Position numbers and translations under genes: made by a program. The notes beneath the pieces are model-generated. The model was not told the origin of the DNA, ran no database searches, and saw only the letters and a program-made list of their open reading frames with translations. This document shows positions 1 through 6,171 of a stretch of DNA of 6,675 nucleotides, one piece after another. Where the stretch lies: contig JAGUXU010000128.1 in NCBI GenBank assembly GCA_020061685.1, positions 1-6,675 of the forward strand. Reading direction: 5' to 3'. Source of the DNA: Candidatus Omnitrophota bacterium (lineage in GTDB: Bacteria; Omnitrophota; Gorgyraeia; Pluralincolimonadales; Pluralincolimonadaceae). Within the stretch, counting starts at the first letter, position 1. Each line of letters begins with the position of its first letter.

Positions 1-287
1 CCGATCTTCGTGACGCGCGGGTCATAGCTGTGCGCGGCGACAGACACTTCCGGGTCGCCGCTCTTCATCTTTATGGGCTTGGGATCTATATCCCACCTGA
101 TGCCGTCCTTGCTTTTTCCTACATGGAGGGTATAGTCCATGCTTATCTCATCCACACGGAAGATACCCATATAGCCGTCCTTGTAACGGACGATGGCGCT
201 GTTGTGGATGCTGTTAGCGCGGGGAACCGCCTTGGCGGTTATGATCGGATTGCCTCTGTAACGCCTGAATACAGTCTCGTTAGCCAT
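1..287 (-). CDS. GH130 family beta-mannoside phosphorylase, N-terminal part (runs off left edge)
   Basis: The first 95 residues are visible, from ATG at 287; the rest lies beyond base 1. The start is supported by a strong AAGGAG five bases upstream and by the family-like N-terminus. Features typical of GH130 (formerly DUF377) are the early NPIIT (residues 13-17), VPRANSIHNSA (21-31), a DGY-G-FRVDE stretch (37-47), SKDG--WDIDP (59-69) and YDPRVTKI (88-95). In this family an aspartate is the proton donor; D89 of YDPRVT is the likely candidate, from memory of characterised members. Known GH130 enzymes phosphorolyse beta-1,4- or 1,2-mannosides to mannose 1-phosphate, and a few are hydrolases. No signal peptide is present, so a cytoplasmic location is inferred. 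The form resembles mannosyl-glucose or mannooligosaccharide phosphorylases, but the substrate cannot be set from 95 residues. It has its own promoter. A 137-codon open frame on the opposite strand (30-443) is its shadow. Confidence 0.87.
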   Translation of the reverse strand, partial: MANETVFRRYRGNPIITAKAVPRANSIHNSAIVRYKDGYMGIFRVDEISMDYTLHVGKSKDGIRWDIDPKPIKMKSGDPEVSVAAHSYDPRVTKI

Positions 288-292
288 TACTT

Positions 293-298
293 CTCCTT
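293..298 (-). promoter_or_regulatory. Ribosome binding site of the GH130 gene
   Basis: The minus strand reads AAGGAG with five bases before the ATG at 287. This near-perfect Shine-Dalgarno sequence decides the start codon of the truncated GH130 gene. Confidence 0.85.
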
Positions 299-334
299 AT
301 TTTGGGTCCCCCTCACCCGAAATGAGTTCCATAA

Positions 335-363
335 ACTATATCAAGAAATCGTGAGAAAGTCAA
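335..363 (-). promoter_or_regulatory. Sigma-70-like promoter for the GH130 gene
   Basis: On the minus strand, TTGACT (-35, positions 363-358) is separated by exactly 17 bases from TATAGT (-10, positions 340-335). Each box matches the consensus at five of six bases. Transcription would start near 328, giving a leader of about 40 bases that ends in the strong ribosome binding site. The promoter lies after the NCS2 permease stop, so GH130 probably starts a separate unit. The -35 box lies inside the arm of an inverted repeat (359-388), which suggests regulation. This is a match by eye only; no start site is known. Confidence 0.65.
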
Positions 364-388
364 TGGTTCAGCGTCGTTCACCATTGAC
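359..388. repeat. 9-bp inverted repeat overlapping the GH130 promoter (possible operator or hairpin)
   Basis: GTCAATGGT (359-367) and ACCATTGAC (380-388) are perfect reverse complements around a 12-base spacer. The arm centres are 21 bp apart, about two helical turns, which would suit a dimeric regulator on one face of the DNA. The left arm covers five of six bases of the -35 box. The centre (373.5) would lie about 45 bases upstream of the predicted transcription start, near where activators that contact RNA polymerase often bind. It could instead be an RNA hairpin in read-through transcripts from the NCS2 permease. The right arm shares bases 383-388 with the next palindrome. Confidence 0.55.
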
Positions 389-412
389 CCTGAGCGAAGC
401 CGAAGGGTCAAT
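382..412 (+). repeat. Dispersed palindromic repeat, copy A (3' of the NCS2 permease)
   Basis: ATTGACCCT (383-391) and AGGGTCAAT (404-412) form a perfect 9-bp stem with a 12-base loop (GAGCGAAGCCGA), ending one base beyond the permease stop codon. The 28 bases 382-409 match the reverse complement of 6145-6171 at 25 of 28 aligned positions: two substitutions and one single-base indel. The core CCCTGAGCG-AG-CGAAGGG is the style of highly iterated short palindromes seen between genes in many bacterial genomes. It could act as a 3' end or RNA-stabilising hairpin for the permease transcript. No U-run follows, so it is not a classical intrinsic terminator. Confidence 0.75.
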
Positions 413-413
413 C

Positions 414-1745
414 CTATTGCGCCTGAAGGTAGACGAACCTTAGGATAAACAGCGCCGCCAGGACATAGACCAGCCACGGCACTTGCTTTCCCCTCCCGCT
501 AAGCAGCTTTATCGCCGCGAAGCCGATAAACCCTATGGCGATGCCTGAAGCTATGCTGAAGGTAAGCGGCATCATGATGATGACAAGGAACGCCGGGATG
601 GATTCGGTGTAGTCCATCCAGTCGATCTTGGTTATGGACTGGAGCATCATACAACCGACTATGATCAAAGCGGGTGCCGTGACGGGGCTTAAGACCGCCT
701 CCCCTACTTTAACGCCGCCTCCTATCATCTTGATAAAAGGCGAAAAGAATATGGCAAGTAAGAACAGTGACCCCGTTATGACGGCGGCAAGGCCCGAACG
801 GTCGCCTGCCGCGATCCCCGAGGCGCTTTCAATATAGCTTGTCACCGTCGGAGTCCCACAAGCCGCCCCGACGCACGACCCGACGGCATCGACAAACATA
901 GCCTTGCCGGCACGCGGTAATTTTCCGTTCTTCATGAATCCGCCGACCTCACCCACACCTGCCAGTGTCCCGACCGTATCAAAGACATCCATAAAAAGGA
1001 ATATAAAGATTACGGAAAGCAGGCCCAGATCCAGCGCACCCATTATATCCATCTTTAAAAAAGTCGGCGCCATAGACGGCGGCGCGGATAAAACACCTTG
1101 ATAATTTACAATATCAAGAGGAACGCCGACTGCCGCCGTTATCAGTATCCCCCAGAGTATCGCTCCTTTTATCTTCTTGGCAAGCATAACGGCCGTTATG
1201 ACCAAGCCGAACGCCGCTAACAGCGCGGGTGTACCTATTATATTCCCCAGGCCGACTAAAGTAGCCGGATGCGCGACGATGATACCCGCGTCTTTAAGGC
1301 CGATGAAGGCGATAAGCAGGCCGATACCGCAGGCGATGGCGTATCTTATGCTCGCCGGTATAGAATCCATTATCTTCTGCCTTACGTTGGTCAAGGTCAG
1401 GATTATGAACAATAACCCCTCTATAAATACGCATCCGAGCGCTATCTGCCACGGGATCTTCATCGTGATGCATACCGCATATGTAAAGAATGCGTTCTCT
1501 CCCATCCCTGGAGCAAGGGCGATGGGATAATTGACGTAAAGTCCCATAAATATTGTAGATACGGCAGCGGCTATACAGGTGGCCATCATTGCCGCGCCGA
1601 AGTCCATGCCGGTCTGGGATATCATGGCGGGGTTGACGAATATGATATAGGCCATCGTCATGAAGGTCGTTATGCCGGCGATCACCTCGGTGCGGATGTT
1701 CGTGTTCAGTTCTTTTAATTTAAAAAAACCCTCAAGGTATTTCAT
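414..1745 (-). CDS. NCS2 family (AzgA-type) purine/nucleobase permease
   Basis: This 443-residue inner-membrane transporter is full length for the AzgA/PbuG/GhxP branch of NCS2, which imports adenine, guanine or hypoxanthine with protons. Many hydrophobic segments span the protein, consistent with the 14-helix fold. Family marks are an N-terminal TEVIAGITTFMTMAYII (19-35), NYPIALAPGMGENAFF (72-87), FMDVFDTVGT (251-260) with GVGEVGGF (263-270), and GTPTVTSYIESASG (297-310) followed by AGDRSGL (313-319). E83 stands where E. coli-type members usually have leucine (GMGLNAFF), so the exact base transported is uncertain. The start is supported by AAAGGGGG seven bases upstream. It begins 15 bases after the HemW-like stop and is probably co-transcribed. 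No purine-riboswitch-like leader is possible in so short a gap. It is followed by the palindromic repeat, then the GH130 promoter. Confidence 0.92.
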   Translation of the reverse strand: MKYLEGFFKLKELNTNIRTEVIAGITTFMTMAYIIFVNPAMISQTGMDFGAAMMATCIAAAVSTIFMGLYVNYPIALAPGMGENAFFTYAVCITMKIPWQIALGCVFIEGLLFIILTLTNVRQKIMDSIPASIRYAIACGIGLLIAFIGLKDAGIIVAHPATLVGLGNIIGTPALLAAFGLVITAVMLAKKIKGAILWGILITAAVGVPLDIVNYQGVLSAPPSMAPTFLKMDIMGALDLGLLSVIFIFLFMDVFDTVGTLAGVGEVGGFMKNGKLPRAGKAMFVDAVGSCVGAACGTPTVTSYIESASGIAAGDRSGLAAVITGSLFLLAIFFSPFIKMIGGGVKVGEAVLSPVTAPALIIVGCMMLQSITKIDWMDYTESIPAFLVIIMMPLTFSIASGIAIGFIGFAAIKLLSGRGKQVPWLVYVLAALFILRFVYLQAQ

Positions 1746-1752
1746 ATGCGCA

Positions 1753-1760
1753 CCCCCTTT
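1753..1760 (-). promoter_or_regulatory. Ribosome binding site of the NCS2 permease
   Basis: The minus strand reads AAAGGGGG seven bases before the ATG at 1745. It lies directly against the stop codon of the HemW-like gene (1761-1763), which argues for translation from a shared transcript. Confidence 0.7.
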
Positions 1761-2888
1761 TTAAAGCAGTCCGCTTGAGACGGCATCGCAAAACAAAAAA
1801 CCTTTTCTGGTAAGGCGTATCCCGATGGTATTTTTATCTTCTGTTTTATATCCAATAAGGCCTTTTTCGATAAGCGCCGGCAGGGCTTCTTCTTCGAGAC
1901 CGCAAAGATCAAACCCGGTCTTCTCGCCGAACCATCCGAAATCTATGCCTTCTTTCGTCCTTATCTTTACGGCGGCTGTCTCTTTGGCCCTGTCCATATC
2001 GGATAATTTCTCGGATGAGCCGGCCGGATCCTTCTGTGCCCTTGCCCTTTTTATATATTCCCCGATATCCGGTACGTTCGTCGTCCTTATGCCGTTGAGA
2101 TATGAAACGGCGGAGGCGCCCAAGCCGATATACGGATCATTATCCCAGTAATTAAGGTTATGCCTGCAACGATGGTCTTTTCCGGCAAAATTTGAGACCT
2201 CATAATGCTCAAAGCCCTGCCCGGGTAAATAATCGAGCGCATATTCGTACATTTCCGCAACGGCTTCCCCGTCAAGCGGAAGGACATTCCCTGCCTCCTT
2301 AGCGGCGAGGAGCGCGGTATTTTCCTCGTAAGTAAGCGAATAACACGATATATGCTTTACCGGAGAACGCGCGGCTTTCTTTAATTCGGCTCTCCAATCT
2401 GAAGCGGCCTCACCCCATACCCCGAAGATGAGGTCTATGCTTATGTTCTCAAATCCCGCTTTCCGCGAGATCTCTATGGCGTTTATCGCCTCTGCCGCGG
2501 AGTGGATCCTGCCTAATTTTTGTAATTTCTCGTCGGTAAAAGACTGGATGCCTATACTTAGGCGATTTACGCCTTCATCGCAAAACAGTCTTAATTTCTC
2601 TCTGTCTAGACTTTCGGGATTCGCTTCGACGGTAAACTCCACATCATCGCCGGTAAATCTCTTAAGGCCGCGCAGTAATTTGACCAGGAGATATGCCGGT
2701 AAGGCGCTCGGCGTCCCGCCGCCGATATAGATCGTCGAGATGTCTTCTTTGATGCGCTCGATCTGTCCGAGAAGTATATCTACGTAGGCCCGGGCCGGGT
2801 CTTCATTATAAGATATGCTGTAAAAACCGCAATATGGGCACTTGCTCCTGCAGAAGGGAATATGGATATATAGAGATCTCCCCTGCAT
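1761..2888 (-). CDS. hemW: HemW-like radical SAM protein (heme chaperone / coproporphyrinogen oxidase-like)
   Basis: The protein has 375 residues from the chosen ATG at 2888. That start puts the family's opening SLYIHIPFC at residues 5-13. An ATG at 2951 would add 21 unrelated residues and overlap the rubrerythrin gene by 58 bases. The radical SAM cluster motif C-x3-C-x2-C is at C13, C17 and C20, followed by GF rather than the extra-cysteine pattern of true HemN. GGGTPS (56-61) is the SAM-binding region. Further on are YEVSNFA (229-235), HNLNYW (243-248) and GLGASAVSY (255-263), then a C-terminal HemN_C-like winged-helix region. HNxxYW is the motif reported for heme binding in HemW, so heme trafficking is more likely than oxidation of coproporphyrinogen III. 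The gene starts five bases after the rubrerythrin stop; only a weak, close AGGG precedes it, so translational coupling is likely. This family is often misannotated as HemN. Confidence 0.9.
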   Translation of the reverse strand: MQGRSLYIHIPFCRSKCPYCGFYSISYNEDPARAYVDILLGQIERIKEDISTIYIGGGTPSALPAYLLVKLLRGLKRFTGDDVEFTVEANPESLDREKLRLFCDEGVNRLSIGIQSFTDEKLQKLGRIHSAAEAINAIEISRKAGFENISIDLIFGVWGEAASDWRAELKKAARSPVKHISCYSLTYEENTALLAAKEAGNVLPLDGEAVAEMYEYALDYLPGQGFEHYEVSNFAGKDHRCRHNLNYWDNDPYIGLGASAVSYLNGIRTTNVPDIGEYIKRARAQKDPAGSSEKLSDMDRAKETAAVKIRTKEGIDFGWFGEKTGFDLCGLEEEALPALIEKGLIGYKTEDKNTIGIRLTRKGFLFCDAVSSGLL

Positions 2889-2893
2889 AGGCC

Positions 2894-3472
2894 CTAAAAA
2901 TTCTCGGCTAGGACTTCGTAAAATGACTGCGGATGTTTGCATGCCGGGCATTCCTTCGGCGCATCCGGCCCCTCAAAGACATAACCGCAATTTATGCAAT
3001 GCCATTTGACCGGCGCCTTTTTCTTGAATACCTCGTTATTGGCTATATTGTTTATGAGCTTCCTGTATCTTGACTCATGGAATTTCTCCACTTTAGAGAT
3101 CTGCTCAAAGGAACGCGCTATCTCCGGGAACCCTTCGTCTTTGGCGATCTTTCCGAAATCGGAATATATCGTCGTCCATTCAAGGTTCTCGCCGGCAGCT
3201 GCCGCCTCAAGGTTTGATTTTGTGTCTTTGATCATTCCTGCGGGATACGAGGCGGTTATCTCGACATCCCCTCCCTCGAGATACTTGAAGAATACCTTCG
3301 CGTGCTCTTTCTCGTTCTCCGCGGTCTCGGTGAAGATATTTGCTATCTGCTCATATCCTTCTTTCCTTGCCGCGCTGGCAAAATAAGTGTATCTGTTCCT
3401 CGCCTGCGCTTCGCCCGCGAAAGCGGCGAGCAGGTTCTTCTCCGTCCTGGTTCCCTTGACTGATTTCCCCAT
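2894..3472 (-). CDS. rbr: Rubrerythrin (diiron peroxidase with C-terminal rubredoxin domain)
   Basis: This 192-residue protein has the usual length and two-domain plan of classical rubrerythrin. The N-terminal four-helix ferritin-like domain (about 1-145) carries the expected diiron ligands: E21 in GEAQARNRY, E54 and H57 in ENEKEH, E95/E98 in GENLEW, and E129 and H132 in VEKFHE. The C-terminal rubredoxin domain (about 155-192) has C159-x2-C162 and C175-x2-C178 for a single Fe(SCys)4 centre. The protein reduces hydrogen peroxide to water in the cytoplasm of anaerobes and microaerophiles, taking electrons through rubredoxin-type donors. No signal peptide is present. The start is backed by GAGGAG eight bases upstream. 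It lies 20 bases after the sugar permease and 5 before the HemW-like gene, so it is probably in the same transcript. I saw no convincing separate promoter in the end of the permease gene, although one could hide there. Confidence 0.96.
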   Translation of the reverse strand: MGKSVKGTRTEKNLLAAFAGEAQARNRYTYFASAARKEGYEQIANIFTETAENEKEHAKVFFKYLEGGDVEITASYPAGMIKDTKSNLEAAAAGENLEWTTIYSDFGKIAKDEGFPEIARSFEQISKVEKFHESRYRKLINNIANNEVFKKKAPVKWHCINCGYVFEGPDAPKECPACKHPQSFYEVLAENF

Positions 3473-3480
3473 TATTTATT

Positions 3481-3486
3481 CTCCTC
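3481..3486 (-). promoter_or_regulatory. Ribosome binding site of rubrerythrin
   Basis: The minus strand reads GAGGAG eight bases before the ATG at 3472, in the 20-base gap after the sugar permease. This is a stronger site than that of the following HemW-like gene, consistent with high rubrerythrin output from a shared transcript. Confidence 0.75.
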
Positions 3487-3492
3487 TTTTTT

Positions 3493-4614
3493 CTACTTCT
3501 TCTTTCTGTCCATTAAGACCGCGCCGATTATTATGATGCCCTTCGCGATCTCCTGATAAAAAGGGTCTATATGCAGCAGCTGCATACCGTTATTTAATGT
3601 CCCTATTATAAAAGCGCCTATTATCGAGCCGCCCACGCTTCCGTATCCGCCGGAGAGGCTCGTGCCGCCGATGACGACTGAGGCGATGGCGTCCAACTCG
3701 AACATGACCCCGGAGGTCGGCACGCCGGAATTAAGGCGCGCGGCCAGGACCATGCCTGAGACAGCGGCCAGTGCCCCCATTATAAGGAAAGTCAGGAATT
3801 TGACCGATTTGACGTTTATGCCCGAGAGCCGTGATGCCTCTTCATTGCCTCCGATGGCGTATATATAACGGCCGAACCTCGTCTGGTTCAGCGTATAAGC
3901 CCCGAGGAACGCTATGGTTAAAAATACCGCGACACCCATCGGCATCCCGCGGAATCCTATCAACCATACCAGTATGACGACGGCAGCCGCGATGAGTAAG
4001 ACGTTCAATACGCTGATGATATCGACGGCAAATACCTTTCTCCCGTATGCCGAGCTCTTTCTTTCTCTTAAAGCGACGGCAGCCGCCGCAAGGCATATAA
4101 AAATAAAGACAGCCATAGAGACGGCGGGCGGGATGTAGCTTTCGCTTATCGCCAGGAAACTGTCGTTAAGGCCCGATATCGCCTGCCCCTTGGAAAACAC
4201 CAGCGCCAGCCCACGCGCGATGGTCATCATGCCAAGGGTGATGATAAACGACGGTATCCTGAATTTGGTCACGAAGAAACCGTTCCATCCGCCTATAAAA
4301 GCTCCGGCTAAAAGAGTAAGTATGACCGCGGGAATCGTCCCCAGGGGCTGCGACAACGCAACGATAACGCCTGTCAGGGCGACCACCGAACCGACTGAAA
4401 GGTCTATGCCGCCTATTATTATGACCAGCGTCATCCCGACGGCAAGTATCCCGTTTACCGATACCTGACGCAGGACATTTATGAGGTTCCTCTGCGTAAA
4501 GAACAGCCCGTTTGTCAGTATCGTAGTCAGGACTATCAGAAAAACAAGGCCGATCAGATTTCCGTATTTCCTGATAAGGACCTGCCTTAAGTTGTCTTTA
4601 CCCTGATTTTTCAT
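3493..4614 (-). CDS. CUT2 sugar ABC transporter permease (XylH/RbsC-like)
   Basis: This 373-residue integral membrane subunit of a monosaccharide importer works as a homodimer with the ATPase encoded just upstream. The N-terminus is short and basic. GGIDLSVGS (68-76) is the hallmark of BPD_transp_2 permeases. FGRYIYAIGGNEEASRLSGI (247-266) is the cytoplasmic loop that contacts the ATPase. GGTSLSGGYGSVGG (316-329) marks the C-terminal part, and the protein ends in RKKK. It is longer than RbsC (about 320 residues): residues about 165-240 hold extra hydrophobic segments and a charged loop (ALRERKSSAYGRK), as in XylH-type permeases, which leans toward xylose-like transport without proving it. The start ATG overlaps the ATPase stop as ATGA, so the two are translationally coupled; a G-rich stretch precedes it. 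Confidence 0.93.
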   Translation of the reverse strand: MKNQGKDNLRQVLIRKYGNLIGLVFLIVLTTILTNGLFFTQRNLINVLRQVSVNGILAVGMTLVIIIGGIDLSVGSVVALTGVIVALSQPLGTIPAVILTLLAGAFIGGWNGFFVTKFRIPSFIITLGMMTIARGLALVFSKGQAISGLNDSFLAISESYIPPAVSMAVFIFICLAAAAVALRERKSSAYGRKVFAVDIISVLNVLLIAAAVVILVWLIGFRGMPMGVAVFLTIAFLGAYTLNQTRFGRYIYAIGGNEEASRLSGINVKSVKFLTFLIMGALAAVSGMVLAARLNSGVPTSGVMFELDAIASVVIGGTSLSGGYGSVGGSIIGAFIIGTLNNGMQLLHIDPFYQEIAKGIIIIGAVLMDRKKK

Positions 4615-6137
4615 CTGCCCCCCGTCGCGTAGAACATTATCTTCTCCTGTGTGGCCTCGTTCCTTTGTAATTCCTTTACCATACGGCCTTCGTGCATGAC
4701 CAGGATCCTGTCGCTCATGCTCACTACCTCGGGAAGGTCCGAGGAGACCATCACTATGCCTATTCCTTCGCCGGCAAGTTTGTTCATCAACTGGTAGATC
4801 TCGACCTTGGCGGCGACATCCACGCCGCGCGTGGGTTCGTCAAGCAAGAGCACTTTGGGATTAATGGCGAGCCATTTTGCGATGACAACTTTCTGCTGGT
4901 TGCCGCCGCTTAATGTATTGACTATCGTCTCCGGGCTGTGCGTCTTTATCTTTAAAGTATCTATGTAGCGGCTTATAACCTCGTTTTCCCGCTTCCTCTT
5001 TATTATCTGGCGCCAGCTTACTCTTTCGAGGCAGGAAAGCGTGATATTCTCCCCTACCTGCATGCCGAGTATCAGGCCGAAGAGCTTGCGGTCTTCGGTG
5101 ACCAGCCCCAGGCCGTGATTTATGGCCTCATACGGCGAACCTATCTCTACGCGCTTTCCTTCGACATAGATCTCTCCCGCGCAATCCGCGGGAAAAGCGC
5201 CGAAGATAGACGTGACTAATTCCGACCTCCCCGAACCCATCAGGCCGGAGACGCCGAGTATCTCCCCTCTTCGTACCTTAAAACTGACCTCCTTGACCAC
5301 TTTTTCCCCGACCAGGAAAGGATGGTCCACGAACAGGTCCTTTACCTCGAGTATCACGTCGCTTATCCTGGCCGCCTGCTTGGGATACATATCTTCTATG
5401 TTGCGCCCGACCATCAGAGAGACGAGTTCCTGACGGCTCATCTCCGAGGTCGGCTTACTCGCCACGGTCTTGCCGTCGCGTATTACGGTGACGCGGTCGG
5501 TGATCTTGAAGATCTCATCGAGTTTATGCGAGATATATATCATACTGACGCCGCGCGAGCGTAACGAGTTTATCATCTTGAAAAGGCTCTCGACTTCCTG
5601 TTCGGTAAGGGCGCTTGTCGGCTCGTCTAAGATCAATATCCGCGCCTGATAAGAGAGGGCCTTGGCTATCTCTACCATCTGCTGCTTGCCTATGCTTAAA
5701 TTCTTTATCTGTTCCTGCGGAGGTATCGGGATAGTTAAGAGGTCTAACAGGTCCTTTGTCTTCTTAAAGAGCTGCTTACGGTCGATTATGCCGGTCTTTC
5801 CGAAGGCGGGTTCGCGGGCTAAAAATATATTCTCGGCGACGGTAAGCTCGGGGATGAGGTTTAATTCCTGATAGATGATGGCGACGCCGGCCTTCTGGGA
5901 ATCCTTCGGGCCGAGGAAATTGCAGCGCTTGCCTTCCACGAAAATTTCGCCCTCGTAGGTGGGGGCGGGATACGCGCCGCTGAATATCTTCATAAGGGTG
6001 GATTTTCCCGCGCCGTTCTCGCCGACTAAGCCCAGGACCTCTCCTTTTCTCAATTGAAAAGTGACGCTGTCCAGGGCGCGGACGCCGGGAAAGTCCTTAG
6101 TGATGCCCCTGGTTTCTAGGATAACTTTGCTTTCCAT
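4611..6137 (-). CDS. CUT2 sugar ABC transporter ATP-binding protein (XylG/RbsA/MglA-like)
   Basis: This 508-residue protein has two fused nucleotide-binding domains, the normal size and plan for CUT2 ATPases. Domain 1 has an intact Walker A GENGAGKST (39-47), Q-loop Q90, signature LSIGKQQ (147-153), Walker B ILILDEPTSAL (167-177) and H-loop H204. Domain 2 is degenerate in the family-typical way: GSGRSE (301-306) replaces the Walker A lysine, the signature LSGGNQQK (409-416) and Walker B LLLDEPTRGVD (430-440) remain, and SSDLPE (465-470) lacks the switch histidine. ATP hydrolysis at the membrane would drive sugar import through the overlapping permease. The start at 6137 gives MESKVILETRGITK, a normal beginning. 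Its Shine-Dalgarno AAGGG lies inside a palindromic repeat about nine bases upstream. The 54-base gap to the binding-protein gene is otherwise filled by inverted repeats. The exact sugar cannot be read from the ATPase. Confidence 0.96.
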   Translation of the reverse strand: MESKVILETRGITKDFPGVRALDSVTFQLRKGEVLGLVGENGAGKSTLMKIFSGAYPAPTYEGEIFVEGKRCNFLGPKDSQKAGVAIIYQELNLIPELTVAENIFLAREPAFGKTGIIDRKQLFKKTKDLLDLLTIPIPPQEQIKNLSIGKQQMVEIAKALSYQARILILDEPTSALTEQEVESLFKMINSLRSRGVSMIYISHKLDEIFKITDRVTVIRDGKTVASKPTSEMSRQELVSLMVGRNIEDMYPKQAARISDVILEVKDLFVDHPFLVGEKVVKEVSFKVRRGEILGVSGLMGSGRSELVTSIFGAFPADCAGEIYVEGKRVEIGSPYEAINHGLGLVTEDRKLFGLILGMQVGENITLSCLERVSWRQIIKRKRENEVISRYIDTLKIKTHSPETIVNTLSGGNQQKVVIAKWLAINPKVLLLDEPTRGVDVAAKVEIYQLMNKLAGEGIGIVMVSSDLPEVVSMSDRILVMHEGRMVKELQRNEATQEKIMFYATGGR

Positions 6138-6144
6138 GGTTAGA

Positions 6145-6171
6145 GACCCTTCGCTACGCTCAGGGTAAATG
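6145..6171 (-). repeat. Dispersed palindromic repeat, copy B (carries the ATPase ribosome binding site)
   Basis: Read on the minus strand, this is CATTTACCCTGAGCG followed by TAGCGAAGGGTC. It aligns with copy A (382-409, plus strand) at 25 of 28 positions. The stem is shorter here: ACCCT (6146-6150) pairs with AGGGT (6162-6166) around an 11-base loop. The AAGGG of its 3' arm on the transcript is the only good Shine-Dalgarno candidate for the ATPase ATG at 6137, nine bases away. Folding of the hairpin would hide that site. The two copies are in opposite orientation in the window, but both lie just outside a stop codon. Confidence 0.72.

Noticed and set aside
304..318. Small GGGT/ACCC inverted repeat in the GH130 leader
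   Set aside because: A four-base stem with a seven-base loop is too short to be meaningful by itself.
383..412. Intrinsic terminator after the NCS2 permease
   Set aside because: The stem is good, but no run of U follows it on the transcript; it is better described as a dispersed palindromic repeat.
30..443. 137-codon open frame on the plus strand
   Set aside because: It runs antisense to the clear GH130 reading frame (287-1), then through the promoter and palindromic repeat. Its LTLSEAEGS-like tail is simply the translation of the repeat. There is no plausible ribosome binding site or family resemblance.
1177..1530. 117-codon plus-strand open frame inside the NCS2 permease (with similar ones at 628-837 and 904-1101)
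   Set aside because: These are antisense shadows of a well-conserved membrane protein, with low-complexity, proline- and serine-rich translations.
2087..2287. 66-codon minus-strand frame within the HemW-like gene
   Set aside because: It is an out-of-frame shadow; the main frame is conserved throughout with no sign of frameshift.
2889..2951. Longer start for the HemW-like gene at 2951
   Set aside because: It would add 21 residues unlike the family and overlap rubrerythrin by 58 bases; the ATG at 2888 gives the normal family N-terminus.
5218..5256. Degenerate second nucleotide-binding domain of the ATPase (Walker A lysine replaced by arginine, switch histidine missing)
   Set aside because: These changes are normal for the second domain of CUT2 ATPases such as RbsA, MglA and XylG, so they are not damage.
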